64,000 nucleotides of DNA, taken from DAOMFM01 sp035429825. Its GTDB lineage: Bacteria; Acidobacteriota; Blastocatellia; UBA7656; JADIYM01. Where the stretch lies: assembly GCA_044224215.1 (NCBI GenBank), contig JBGAKX010000004.1:16568-80567 (forward strand), given 5' to 3'. The position numbers were made by a program, and so were the translations under genes. Under the pieces are notes generated by a model that worked only from the letters and a program-made list of their open reading frames with translations, searched no databases and was not told the origin of the DNA. This document shows, piece after piece, positions 57,273-64,000 of the stretch (the first letter of the stretch is position 1; every line of letters begins with the position of its first letter).

Positions 57273-59288
57273 GTGGACGAGCGAGATCTGCTGCGGCAGT
57301 TTGTCGACGAAGCCGAGGACCTTGTCGAGTCGTTGCACTCGGATCTTCTGATCCTGTCCAGGGATCCCGTGGGCGGGCTCCGTCCGGACGTGTTGAACCG
57401 CGTGTTCCGCTCGGCCCACTCTCTGAAGGGCGTGGCGGGCATGGCCGGCGTGCCGTCGGTCCAGCGGGCCGCGCACAAGTTCGAGGATCTTCTCGACGAT
57501 GTTCGGATGGGTCGCGTGCGCCCCGGGCCGACGACGCTCGACGGGTGCGGTCGCGTTGCGGACGAACTCGGGCGCATGATCGCCGCCGTGGCCGACGGGG
57601 CCGAAGCTACGGCCATCGAGCGCGACGCGGACGCCGTCGAGTCGCTCGTCGCCGAGTTGCGATCCGGAGCCGCCGGGGCGCCGGAAGCGGCAACCGATGC
57701 CGTGATCGACCTCGACGAGAAGATCCGGCAGACGTTCACGGAGTACGAGGAGCACCGGCTGCAGGAGAACCTGAATGCGCGGCGTCCGGTGTACGAGCTG
57801 CGTGTCGCGTTCGACCTTATGTCGTTCGACGTCGGATTCCGGGGCCTGCTCGAGAAGCTCGGAGCAGCAGGGGAAGTGATCGGCACGCTTCCCGCAGCTG
57901 GAGGGGACGATCCGTCGCGCATCGGATTTCGAATCATCGCCGCGACGAACGAGCCGCAGGAGTCCATCGACAGTCTGATCGGGACGCTCGGAGGCACGGC
58001 GACGCTGATCAGCCACTACCCTGAGCCGATCGTCGAACCGCCTCCGGAGTTTCCCGCGGACGGCGCCGGCGCATCGACGGCCGTGTCGGTGCGCGTCGAC
58101 ATGGGCGCGGTGGACGACCTCGTGTACCTGTCCCGCGGCCTTGCGCTCGACGTCGCCGGTCTGGCCGCGTCGGCCGAGGAGCTCGCCGTGCAGGTCGGCA
58201 TGCCGTCGCGCGAATTGTTCGACTTGAAGCAGCGCGCGCGATCGATCGAGCGCGGATTTTCGGATCTCGAAGAGCGGTTGGTCGAGATGCGGCTCGTACC
58301 AATCGGCCAGGTATACGGCCGCGCGCGCAGGCTCGTCGGACGGCTCGCGGCTGAGCTCGGGCGCGAGGTCGACTTCGTCACATCCGGCGAGGACGTGCGT
58401 CTCGACAAGGCCATCGTCGACCGGATATCCGAGCCGATCGCGCACCTGTTGCGCAATGCGGTGGATCACGGGATCGAGTCGCCGGACGTGCGGCGCGCGG
58501 CGGAGAAGTCCGCGACGGGGCGCATCGAGCTGATCGCCGAGCCGAGGGGGAACCGCGTCGCCCTCATCGTTCGCGACGACGGAGCCGGCATCGACGTGGG
58601 CGCGGTGCGGCGCGCGGCGAACGCGCAGGGACTCGCCGCCGACGAGAGCATCGAGGCGATCTTTGCGCCCGGCGTGTCGACCGCCGGCGCGGTGACCGAG
58701 GTCTCGGGGCGCGGCGTCGGCCTCGATGCGGTCGCCGCCGTCGTCGCCGCACTTGGCGGAACGATTGCGGTCGAGACCGAGCGGGGGAAGGGCACCACGT
58801 TCGTGATCCTGTTGCCCACGACGCTCGTGATGCTGTCGGTGTTTCTTGTGGAGGCCGCCGGCGGTCTCTACGCCATCGACGTGAACCAGATCGGCGAGCT
58901 TGCGTCCCTCGACGCGACGTATGTCGAACGCGCGGTGCAGGCGACACCGGCAGATTGCGGACACGTCGTCGAATGGCGCGGCGAGAGCGTCCGGTTGTAC
59001 CGGCTTGCGGAACTGGTCGGATCGGACGCGCCGTCGAAGTCATCGTCGGGCGTCGTGCAGTGCGTGACGGTTCGCATCTGGGACCGCGACGTCGCGCTTT
59101 CAGTCGATCGGCTCGTCGGCGAGCGCGAAGCGATCGTCAAGACGGTCGGCCGCTACATGCCGGTGCTGAAGGGTGTGAACGGCGCGATCGACATCGAGGG
59201 CGGCAGGATCGCGCTATTGCTCGACATTCCGGGTTTGATCGCGGAGCACCGACGCCTGTGGTCGGCGGCCGGCGCCGGGGGCTCGTAG
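57273..59288 (+). CDS. cheA: Chemotaxis-type histidine kinase CheA
   Basis: 671 residues from GTG 57273. Hpt domain with phospho-His in FRSAHSLKGVAGMAG (near residue 50). A ferredoxin-like, P2-type domain (about 170-255: YELRVAFDLMSFDVGFRGLLEKLG) follows. P3 dimer helices come next, then the GHKL ATPase with N-box LLRNAVDHGIE, DDGAGID, GVSTAGAVTEVSGRGVGLDAV and GKGTTFVILLP. A C-terminal CheW-like domain (from about 530) ends the protein. It overlaps the CheW gene by one base (TAGTG). Partner receptors (MCP), CheR and CheB are not in the window. Confidence 0.9.
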   Translation: MDERDLLRQFVDEAEDLVESLHSDLLILSRDPVGGLRPDVLNRVFRSAHSLKGVAGMAGVPSVQRAAHKFEDLLDDVRMGRVRPGPTTLDGCGRVADELGRMIAAVADGAEATAIERDADAVESLVAELRSGAAGAPEAATDAVIDLDEKIRQTFTEYEEHRLQENLNARRPVYELRVAFDLMSFDVGFRGLLEKLGAAGEVIGTLPAAGGDDPSRIGFRIIAATNEPQESIDSLIGTLGGTATLISHYPEPIVEPPPEFPADGAGASTAVSVRVDMGAVDDLVYLSRGLALDVAGLAASAEELAVQVGMPSRELFDLKQRARSIERGFSDLEERLVEMRLVPIGQVYGRARRLVGRLAAELGREVDFVTSGEDVRLDKAIVDRISEPIAHLLRNAVDHGIESPDVRRAAEKSATGRIELIAEPRGNRVALIVRDDGAGIDVGAVRRAANAQGLAADESIEAIFAPGVSTAGAVTEVSGRGVGLDAVAAVVAALGGTIAVETERGKGTTFVILLPTTLVMLSVFLVEAAGGLYAIDVNQIGELASLDATYVERAVQATPADCGHVVEWRGESVRLYRLAELVGSDAPSKSSSGVVQCVTVRIWDRDVALSVDRLVGEREAIVKTVGRYMPVLKGVNGAIDIEGGRIALLLDIPGLIAEHRRLWSAAGAGGS

Positions 59289-59680
59289 TGGACCGGGATC
59301 ACACCAGGGCGCCGGATCTGGCGGACATGCTCGGCGGCGAGACTCCGGACGCGACGGCGGAGGACGCGCCATCGTTCCTTTCGTTCGAACGATGCGGAAG
59401 GTCGTTCGCGGTGGACGCGCATGTCGTCGAGGCGATCGTCAAGACGCCGCCCGTGACGTCTATCCCGTATCCGCCGCCATCGGTCGCGGGCGTCGCGCCC
59501 GTTCGGGGACGCGTACGGATCGTGATCTGCCCTGCAAACGAGCCGGATACCCCGAGCGCGCGGCTCGTCCTGCTGTCGGGAGACGGCCAGCTCGCGCTTG
59601 CCGCGGACCGCGTCGCCGGCATCGTGGCCGACCCGGCGAACGCCGACATCCTCGACCCGGAAGACCTGATCGCGGGATGA
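59288..59680 (+). CDS. CheW-like adaptor protein
   Basis: 130 residues from GTG 59288, sharing a base with the cheA stop. FLSFERCGRSFAVDAHVVEAIVKTPPVTSIPYPPPSVAGVAPVRGRV (residues about 29-75, given in part by key motif VAGVAPVRGRV) is the CheW core that links receptors to the kinase. The C-terminal half is short and Ala/Asp-rich (LADRVAGIV-like ALAADRVAGIVAD). The protein is divergent and shorter than E. coli CheW (167), so it may serve a specialised, non-flagellar pathway. Confidence 0.75.
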   Translation: MDRDHTRAPDLADMLGGETPDATAEDAPSFLSFERCGRSFAVDAHVVEAIVKTPPVTSIPYPPPSVAGVAPVRGRVRIVICPANEPDTPSARLVLLSGDGQLALAADRVAGIVADPANADILDPEDLIAG

Positions 59681-59684
59681 GATG

Positions 59685-59710
59685 AAATTATGTGTTGCAA
59701 CACGTAATTT
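59685..59710. promoter_or_regulatory. 26-bp palindromic operator upstream of the MarR gene
   Basis: Centre at 59697/59698, core TGTGTTG-CAACACG, flanked by AAATTA and TAATTT. Only one base pair breaks the symmetry. It overlaps the predicted -35 (TTGCAA) of marR. A second copy of the site stands before the nitroreductase gene, so it is the likely binding site of the MarR protein. Confidence 0.75.
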
Positions 59711-59723
59711 TGCGTGATACAAC
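59695..59723 (+). promoter_or_regulatory. Promoter of the MarR-family gene
   Basis: TTGCAA at 59695-59700, a 17-base spacer, TACAAC at 59718-59723. ATG 59732 follows 8 bases later. The operator lies over the -35 hexamer, which suggests autorepression. Confidence 0.5.
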
Positions 59724-59731
59724 TCCGGTCG

Positions 59732-60199
59732 ATGGGTGACGCGCTCAAGCGGCGAATCAAGCAGCAGCGGTTCGAGAGCCCGCTGCAGGAGGCCATGCTG
59801 AATCTTCTGGTCGCGGCGGCGCACGTGATGGAACGGACGGACCGCGTGCTGGCCGCGCACGGAATCACGCAACCGCAGTACAACGTGCTCAGGATCCTGA
59901 GGGGCGCGCATCCGAACGGGTATCCGCGGTGCGACATTGCCGAGCGCATGATCGATCGCGCGCCGGACGTGACGCGGCTGATCGACCGGCTCGAGCGCCA
60001 GGGGTTTGTCGAGCGCGACCGCTCGGCCTCCGACCGCCGCCTGTCGATCGCGCGCATCACCGCGGCAGGACTGAAACTGCTCGACGAGATCGATCCGTCA
60101 CTGCGCGAGACCCACGCGTTTCTCGGGGACCGAATCTCCGCCTCCGACCGGCTCGAGTTGTCGCGGATCTGTGAACAGATCTACGACGATCGAATCTGA
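59732..60199 (+). CDS. MarR-family transcriptional regulator
   Basis: 155 residues from ATG 59732 (MGDALKRRIK); the upstream GTG 59714 lies inside the promoter. Winged helix-turn-helix: HGITQPQYNVLRILRG, CDIAERMIDRAPDVTRLIDRLERQGFVERDR (key stretch TRLIDRLERQG as recognition helix) and the wing DRRLSIARITAAG. A conserved Asp-Arg in the wing is present. It sits between two copies of a palindromic site and should control itself and the downstream nitroreductase. No Cys is seen for thiol sensing, so the signal is more likely a small ligand. Confidence 0.9.
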   Translation: MGDALKRRIKQQRFESPLQEAMLNLLVAAAHVMERTDRVLAAHGITQPQYNVLRILRGAHPNGYPRCDIAERMIDRAPDVTRLIDRLERQGFVERDRSASDRRLSIARITAAGLKLLDEIDPSLRETHAFLGDRISASDRLELSRICEQIYDDRI

Positions 60200-60229
60200 G
60201 GCACCCGCGCCTCTCTCTTTTTTCGACGG

Positions 60230-60250
60230 TATGTGTTGTAACAGGTAATT
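60230..60250. promoter_or_regulatory. Second copy of the MarR-type operator, upstream of the nitroreductase gene
   Basis: TATGTGTTGTAACAGGTAATT, matching 19 of 21 positions of the corresponding part of the site at 59685-59710 (changes C to T at the centre and C to G in the right half). It ends 18 bases before ATG 60269, so binding there would block transcription of the nitroreductase. Confidence 0.7.
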
Positions 60251-60268
60251 GCACAAGGAGCAGCGATC

Positions 60269-60961
60269 ATGTCGAACCACGTAGACACAGGATGGAAGTC
60301 GGTCGCGGAAGCAGGCGGCTCGCCGAGCACGCCACTGCCCGCACCGATCGCGATGCGCGTACGCCGCGCGACAAAGCAGTTCACCGACAAGCCCATTTCG
60401 CAGGAGGTGCTCGACGAACTGATCGAGCTGACGACCACGTCGCCGTCGTCGTTCAACCTGCAGGACTGGCGCATCGTCGTCGTCAAGAGTCCCGAACAGC
60501 GCCAGGCGCTTGCCGCCGCGGCGTACGGGCAATCGCAGGTCGTGACCGCGCCCGTGACGTTCGTCTTTGCAGCCGACACGAAGGCGTGGTCGCCGGAGCA
60601 CCTCGCACCCATCTTTGACGAGGCGCGCCGTCGCGGCGCGTGGCCCGACAAGGTCATCGACTACTACGGGAACGCAATCGGCGCGGGGCAGCAGGCACTC
60701 GGCGAGAAGCAGCGCGAGTACGCGGTCAAGGACGCGATGCTGGCGGCGGCCCACCTGATGATCGCCGCGTCGAGCCTCGGTATCGATTCTAGCCCGATGA
60801 ATGGATGGGTCGAGGCTGAGGTCAAGAAGGTCATCGGCGCCGGCGACAACCCGGACATCGCAATCGCGTGCCTCGTGTCCGTCGGTTACGGCGCCGGCGG
60901 GTTTGGAAACCCCGGCCGCCTCGGCGTCGGACAGACCGTATTCATCGACAGGCTTGGCTGA
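60269..60961 (+). CDS. Nitroreductase-family flavoprotein
   Basis: 230 residues, AAGGAG with 8 bases of spacing to ATG 60269. The NfsB/YfkO-type FMN-dependent oxidoreductase fold is visible: RVRRATKQFTDKPISQEVLDEL, SPSSFNLQDWRIVVVKSP (FMN phosphate contacts), AAHLMIAASSLGIDSSPMNGW and CLVSVGYGAG near the C-terminus. It reduces quinones, nitroaromatics or similar compounds with NAD(P)H. Together with the adjacent MarR regulator and the shared operator it looks like a small inducible detoxification unit. Confidence 0.88.
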   Translation: MSNHVDTGWKSVAEAGGSPSTPLPAPIAMRVRRATKQFTDKPISQEVLDELIELTTTSPSSFNLQDWRIVVVKSPEQRQALAAAAYGQSQVVTAPVTFVFAADTKAWSPEHLAPIFDEARRRGAWPDKVIDYYGNAIGAGQQALGEKQREYAVKDAMLAAAHLMIAASSLGIDSSPMNGWVEAEVKKVIGAGDNPDIAIACLVSVGYGAGGFGNPGRLGVGQTVFIDRLG

Positions 60962-61018
60962 GACGCGCCGCCGCGGGGCACGGAGCTCGGTCCGTGTCTC
61001 CGCGCGCCTGTCTGTGGC

Positions 61019-61672
61019 ATGCTGACGCCAGTGCGGATCACCGAGATCTACAAGTCAATCCAGGGCGAATCGACGTACGCCGGCGTCCCGTGCATCTTTG
61101 TTCGGACGAACCGGTGCGACCTGCGGTGCACGTGGTGCGACTCGGAGTTCACATTCACCGGCGGCACCGTCATGTCGGTCGAAGAGATTCTGGCCGAGGT
61201 CGATCGGCTCGGCCCCGGCATCGTCGAACTGACCGGCGGCGAGCCGATGCTTCAGAAGGACATCGACGAGCTCGCGCGGCGGCTGTGCGACAGCGGCCGC
61301 ACCGTCCTGATCGAGACGGGCGGACACCGTGACATCTCGGACGCCGTGCTCGATCCGCGCGTCATCCGCGTGATGGACCTCAAGTGCCCCGGCTCGGGCG
61401 AATCCGACAAGAACCTGTGGTCGAATCTCGAGCACCTCAGACCGACGGACGAGGTGAAGTTCGTGCTTGCGGATCGCGCCGACTACGACTGGGCGAGGGA
61501 CGTGATTCGCGGACGCGGGCTCGAGGGCCGCGTGAACATCCTCGTATCCGTCGTGCATGGCCGGCTCGAACCGAGCGACGTGGTCGAATGGATGCTTGCA
61601 GACCGGCTCGACGCACGGTTCCAGCTGCAGATGCACAAGTTCATCTGGCAGCCCGCGGCACGCGGCGTGTAG
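61019..61672 (+). CDS. queE: 7-carboxy-7-deazaguanine synthase (radical SAM)
   Basis: 217 residues. It rearranges 6-carboxy-tetrahydropterin into CDG in the queuosine pathway. SIQGESTYAGVPCIFVRTNRC begins with the family opening. The cluster motif is C-DLR-C-TW-C (Cx3Cx2C). ELTGGEPMLQ is the SAM-binding GGE motif, IETGG follows, and QMHKFIWQP ends the protein. ATG 61019 is used; GTG 61031 is possible. queC, queD and queF are not in the window, so this gene stands alone here. Confidence 0.93.
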   Translation: MLTPVRITEIYKSIQGESTYAGVPCIFVRTNRCDLRCTWCDSEFTFTGGTVMSVEEILAEVDRLGPGIVELTGGEPMLQKDIDELARRLCDSGRTVLIETGGHRDISDAVLDPRVIRVMDLKCPGSGESDKNLWSNLEHLRPTDEVKFVLADRADYDWARDVIRGRGLEGRVNILVSVVHGRLEPSDVVEWMLADRLDARFQLQMHKFIWQPAARGV

Positions 61673-62080
61673 CTACATGCACTTGGCGTAGCTCGTCTTC
61701 TCGCCGAGCGTGACAGTAAACGGACCGTATTCGGCGCTGCCGGGCTCGAACGGCTCGTCGCGCACCGTGAAGACGAGCGTCGAACCTGTAAGCGTTCCGG
61801 TGACTCGCACGGGACGATCCGGTCCGCGCATGGGCCCGCGCTCGGTCGAGAGCGTGCCGACGATGTCGAACGTGCCGTCGTGATTGACGCGCATCGTCTT
61901 TGTGACGAATCCGTGGGCGCACTCGAGATCGATCTCGGCGCCCTTTCCAAACACCCGGAGGCTCGCGTGCTCGCCGCCGTACAAGCCCTCGGGAATTCGG
62001 TGCCGTGCGGACGCTCCAACTCCGGACTCCGCGACGCCAAGGATCGCACACGCTGCCACGACAAGAACCAGGTACTTCAT
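61673..62080 (-). CDS. Small secreted protein of unknown function
   Basis: 135 residues. GGAGGG with 7 bases of spacing supports ATG 62080. The signal peptide is MKYLVLVVAACAILGVAESG. The mature part is beta-rich (HASLRVFGKGAEIDLECAHG, RPVRVTGTLTGSTLVFTVRD, GPFTVTLGEK) with two Cys, one near the middle (LECAHG) and one at the penultimate position (KCM), which could form a disulphide. It converges on queE with no spacing between stops. I do not recognise a family. Confidence 0.65.
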   Translation of the reverse strand: MKYLVLVVAACAILGVAESGVGASARHRIPEGLYGGEHASLRVFGKGAEIDLECAHGFVTKTMRVNHDGTFDIVGTLSTERGPMRGPDRPVRVTGTLTGSTLVFTVRDEPFEPGSAEYGPFTVTLGEKTSYAKCM

Positions 62081-62194
62081 GTGATTGCCCTCCCGGGTAC
62101 GACGTGTGGACGTCCCGCGGTGTTGCCACCAACTATTCGTGCAAACCGGGCCCGAAGAGCGTTCAGCGGACGCCCTCGGAGATCGGGGGCTAGC

Positions 62195-62845
62195 TCAGGC
62201 CGACGCGAATTCGTGAAACGTCGCCAGCAGCGACCGCGCGCGCTCCGTGACCCGCGAGTATTGTCCGGACTGGATGTCCGACGTCGAAAACAGCCCGGAG
62301 CCGATCGCGGCCGAGAACGCGCCGGCACGAAGATGGTCAGCGAAATTCTCGGAACTGACGCCGCCAGCCGGCATCAGTCGAATGTCCTGGAACGTTTCCG
62401 CGAGCAACCGAACGTATGCCGGACCTCCGAACGGACCCGCCGGATACACGCCGACGATGGGCGAGCCGAGATTCCACGCGCGGACGACCTCCGTCGGGGT
62501 GAGTGCACCCGGGATCCCGAGCAGGCCGCGCTCGCGGCACATCGTCAGGATGGTGTCGTCCGTGTGCGGCGACGCAAGGAACTGCGCGCCGGCCTTGATC
62601 GCGCGGTCCGCCATGTCGGTCGTGACGACTTCTCCCGCGCCGACGAGCACCTCGTCGCCGTGGAGGCGTCTGAGGTCCGAAATCACGCGATAGGCGCCCG
62701 GCGTGCTCAGCCGCAGCTCGAGGATCGTGAGGCCGCCGGCGACCGCCGCCTCCGCGGACTTGAGCGCCGAATCGGCCGATGGGGCCGACACGGCGGCAAA
62801 GATCGGGGCGGACTTGATTCGTTCGAGGTACGGATGCTCGTTCAT
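62195..62845 (-). CDS. KDPG-aldolase-family protein lacking the Schiff-base lysine
   Basis: 216 residues, the usual length for 2-keto-3-deoxy-6-phosphogluconate aldolase (Eda). Barrel elements are clear: IFAAVSAPSADSALKSAEA, GGLTILELRLSTPGA (with the conserved Glu), VLVGAGEVVT, FLASPHTD, MPAGGVSSENFADHL and AIGSGLF. The active-site segment normally reads VK-x-FPA, with Lys forming the imine to substrate. Here it is IVGVYPAGPFGGPAY, so Gly occupies that position. A class I aldol reaction is therefore not expected. The start codon overlaps the stop of the upstream cyclase gene by 4 bases. Confidence 0.85.
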   Translation of the reverse strand: MNEHPYLERIKSAPIFAAVSAPSADSALKSAEAAVAGGLTILELRLSTPGAYRVISDLRRLHGDEVLVGAGEVVTTDMADRAIKAGAQFLASPHTDDTILTMCRERGLLGIPGALTPTEVVRAWNLGSPIVGVYPAGPFGGPAYVRLLAETFQDIRLMPAGGVSSENFADHLRAGAFSAAIGSGLFSTSDIQSGQYSRVTERARSLLATFHEFASA

Positions 62846-63462
62846 GCGCGCAGGACGACGCGTGCTGGGGCGCCGTCACCTCCTTCGATCTTCAAGGGCA
62901 GACAGATCAGTTCGTAGTCGCCCGCCTCCACTTCGCTCAGGTTGAGACCTTCGATGATGATCGTCCCGGCCGTGAGCAACGCGCGGTGCGCATCGGGTGT
63001 CGTGAAGTTGTACTTCTCCACCGAGAGGTAGTCAATCCCAACCACCTTGATGCCGTTCTCGACGAGTCGCTTCGCCGCGTCCCCGGTCAGGTGGACAAAG
63101 TCCTCGATAAACGTCGCCTCGCGCCACAGGTACGAATTGCGTGTCTTGAAGATGACGCGCACGTCGTCGGTAAAGTCAAATTCTTCAAGCACTTCCGCCG
63201 TGATGACGGGCGAGGTGATCTCGACGACGCGTACCTTGCCGATCAGCAGGTTCAGCGGGATCTGGTCGACGGTCATCGCGCCGTCGACGAAGTGCATCGG
63301 TGCGTCGATGTGCGTCCCGGTATGCGTGCCGAACTTCAGAAACGACACGTTCGCGACGTCGCCCTGCGCCATCTGGAGCACGCGGTCGATCTCGACCGCC
63401 GGGTCGCCCGGGTAGACGTGCATGCCGGCCGATATCGGAATCGAAATGTCATAGATCTTCAT
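62842..63462 (-). CDS. Cyclase-family (kynurenine formamidase-like) metal-dependent hydrolase
   Basis: About 206 residues from ATG 63462 (MKIYDISIPISAGMHVYPGDP), with a G-rich ribosome-binding region upstream. An upstream in-frame ATG at 63498 would add a poorly conserved 12-residue stretch. The metal motif HTGTHIDAPMHF (HxGTHxDxPxHF) is complete, and the family also shows the D/Y/N pattern of GIDYLSVEKYN. Members hydrolyse N-formyl or cyclic amides such as N-formylkynurenine. It heads a two-gene operon with the KDPG-aldolase-like gene, which implies a common small-molecule pathway. Confidence 0.88.
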   Translation of the reverse strand: MKIYDISIPISAGMHVYPGDPAVEIDRVLQMAQGDVANVSFLKFGTHTGTHIDAPMHFVDGAMTVDQIPLNLLIGKVRVVEITSPVITAEVLEEFDFTDDVRVIFKTRNSYLWREATFIEDFVHLTGDAAKRLVENGIKVVGIDYLSVEKYNFTTPDAHRALLTAGTIIIEGLNLSEVEAGDYELICLPLKIEGGDGAPARVVLRA

Positions 63463-63637
63463 CGCTGCCCCCGCTCCCCCGTCAGCTCGTCGCCGCAAGA
63501 GTGCGTATGCTAGCCGCGGCCATGCGACGGTGTCAAACCGCCCTCATGCGCGCGGCGAGCGCCCCGGGTTCGACCTGCACCGCGCACATTCTGTATCATT
63601 CGGGTTCGACTCTTTTGGGTGTGGAGGTCGGTACCGA

Positions 63638-64000
63638 ATGCAAGCCAGATTGTCGGCAGCCCTGTGTGTCACGATTCTGATGGTCGCGATGTCCGGATGT
63701 TCGGGCTCATCCGGCGGCGTGGGCGCGCACGCCAGCGACGGGCCGCCGCGCGTCACGTTCGAGAGCGAAGGAGCAAAGGAGAAGCTCGGCACTGACGATG
63801 GGTTCCAGGCCGCGATCTTCTACGGCGCCGAGCTGATGGGCTCGATCGACGATTGCGGTTGCCCCGGCCATCCCCAGGGCGGCCTTCCGTGGCGGCTTGG
63901 CTACACGGAGGGCTTCCGCGACGCGTACCCGGACGCGGGATACCTGCAAGTCGATGCAGGGCACTCGATGTCGAACGGGCTCGACATGAACGGAAAGCTC
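63638..64000 (+). CDS. Lipoprotein, probably of the calcineurin-like/5'-nucleotidase group (partial)
   Basis: The first 121 residues are visible; the gene runs out of the window. GGAGG with 10 bases of spacing supports ATG 63638. The signal peptide ends in the lipobox MSGC (LMVAMSGCSGSS), so it is a lipid-anchored envelope protein. Mature sequence: DDCGCPGHPQGGLPWRLGYTEGF then YLQVDAGHSMSNG. The CGC-x-x-x-P-x-GGL and the V-DAG-H/D pattern recall metallophosphatase-type lipoproteins in which a Cys-Gly-Cys loop precedes the core. The assignment is tentative because the metal-binding domain is not in view. Confidence 0.65.
   Translation, partial: MQARLSAALCVTILMVAMSGCSGSSGGVGAHASDGPPRVTFESEGAKEKLGTDDGFQAAIFYGAELMGSIDDCGCPGHPQGGLPWRLGYTEGFRDAYPDAGYLQVDAGHSMSNGLDMNGKL

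Overview
The window looks like a chromosomal segment of a Gram-negative, high-GC bacterium, most likely an Acidobacteriota of the Vicinamibacteria type. This is inferred from gene content, not from a database search. The evidence is bacillithiol synthesis (BshC) together with a full outer-membrane toolkit (TamB, Omp85, LptD). There is also an ECF sigma factor overlapping a Ser/Thr kinase with a C-terminal propeller, and a secreted protein of a type common in Acidobacteria. No phage, insertion sequence, integrase or CRISPR array was seen. The accessory DNA is mainly small palindromic repeats between genes.

Layout. 0-5.5 kb: tail of a DapA-type aldolase, bshC, a small membrane protein, a lytic transglycosylase, an AMIN/Amidase_3 amidase and a small unknown gene. 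5.5-10 kb (minus): a four-gene MacB-type ABC exporter operon (two permeases, membrane fusion protein, ATPase). 10-13 kb: cmk, ribE and a RibBA-like protein with lost active-site residues. 12.8-23.4 kb: an envelope block (tamB, Omp85, a SurA-like chaperone) converging on lptD. 23.5-31.4 kb: a NUDIX CoA pyrophosphatase, a thioredoxin-like ferredoxin, a UvrD/PcrA helicase, unknown genes, a LysR regulator and mutL. 31.5-37 kb: a REPIN-like element, tRNA-Cys, a PD-(D/E)XK-like unknown protein, a frameshifted ubiD and a membrane Ser/Thr kinase.

37-48 kb: cydAB, secreted unknown proteins, an orphan trpA, ftcD and hutI (histidine degradation). Between ftcD and hutI sits a glycosyltransferase pair: a GT-C-like membrane protein and a DPM1-like GT2. 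49.7-54.7 kb: two tandem paralogous small proteins ending in a CPPxC motif, then a PD40-repeat kinase with its ECF sigma factor, and a small secreted protein followed by twin terminator hairpins. 54.8-61.7 kb: a 2-hydroxyacid dehydrogenase, ribH-nusB, a minimal cheY-cheA-cheW unit, a marR/nitroreductase pair sharing a palindromic operator, and queE. 61.7-64 kb: a small secreted protein, a KDPG-aldolase-like protein without its Schiff-base lysine coupled to a cyclase-family hydrolase, and the start of a lipoprotein.

Two window-wide patterns stand out. First, many genes have a -10-like hexamer only 6-11 bases before the start codon and no Shine-Dalgarno, which suggests leaderless transcripts. 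Second, intergenic gaps carry several families of paired 8-bp-stem, 4-nt-loop hairpins (REPIN-like). Several enzymes (RibBA, KDPG aldolase, CydA) have substitutions at residues normally considered catalytic or ligand-binding.
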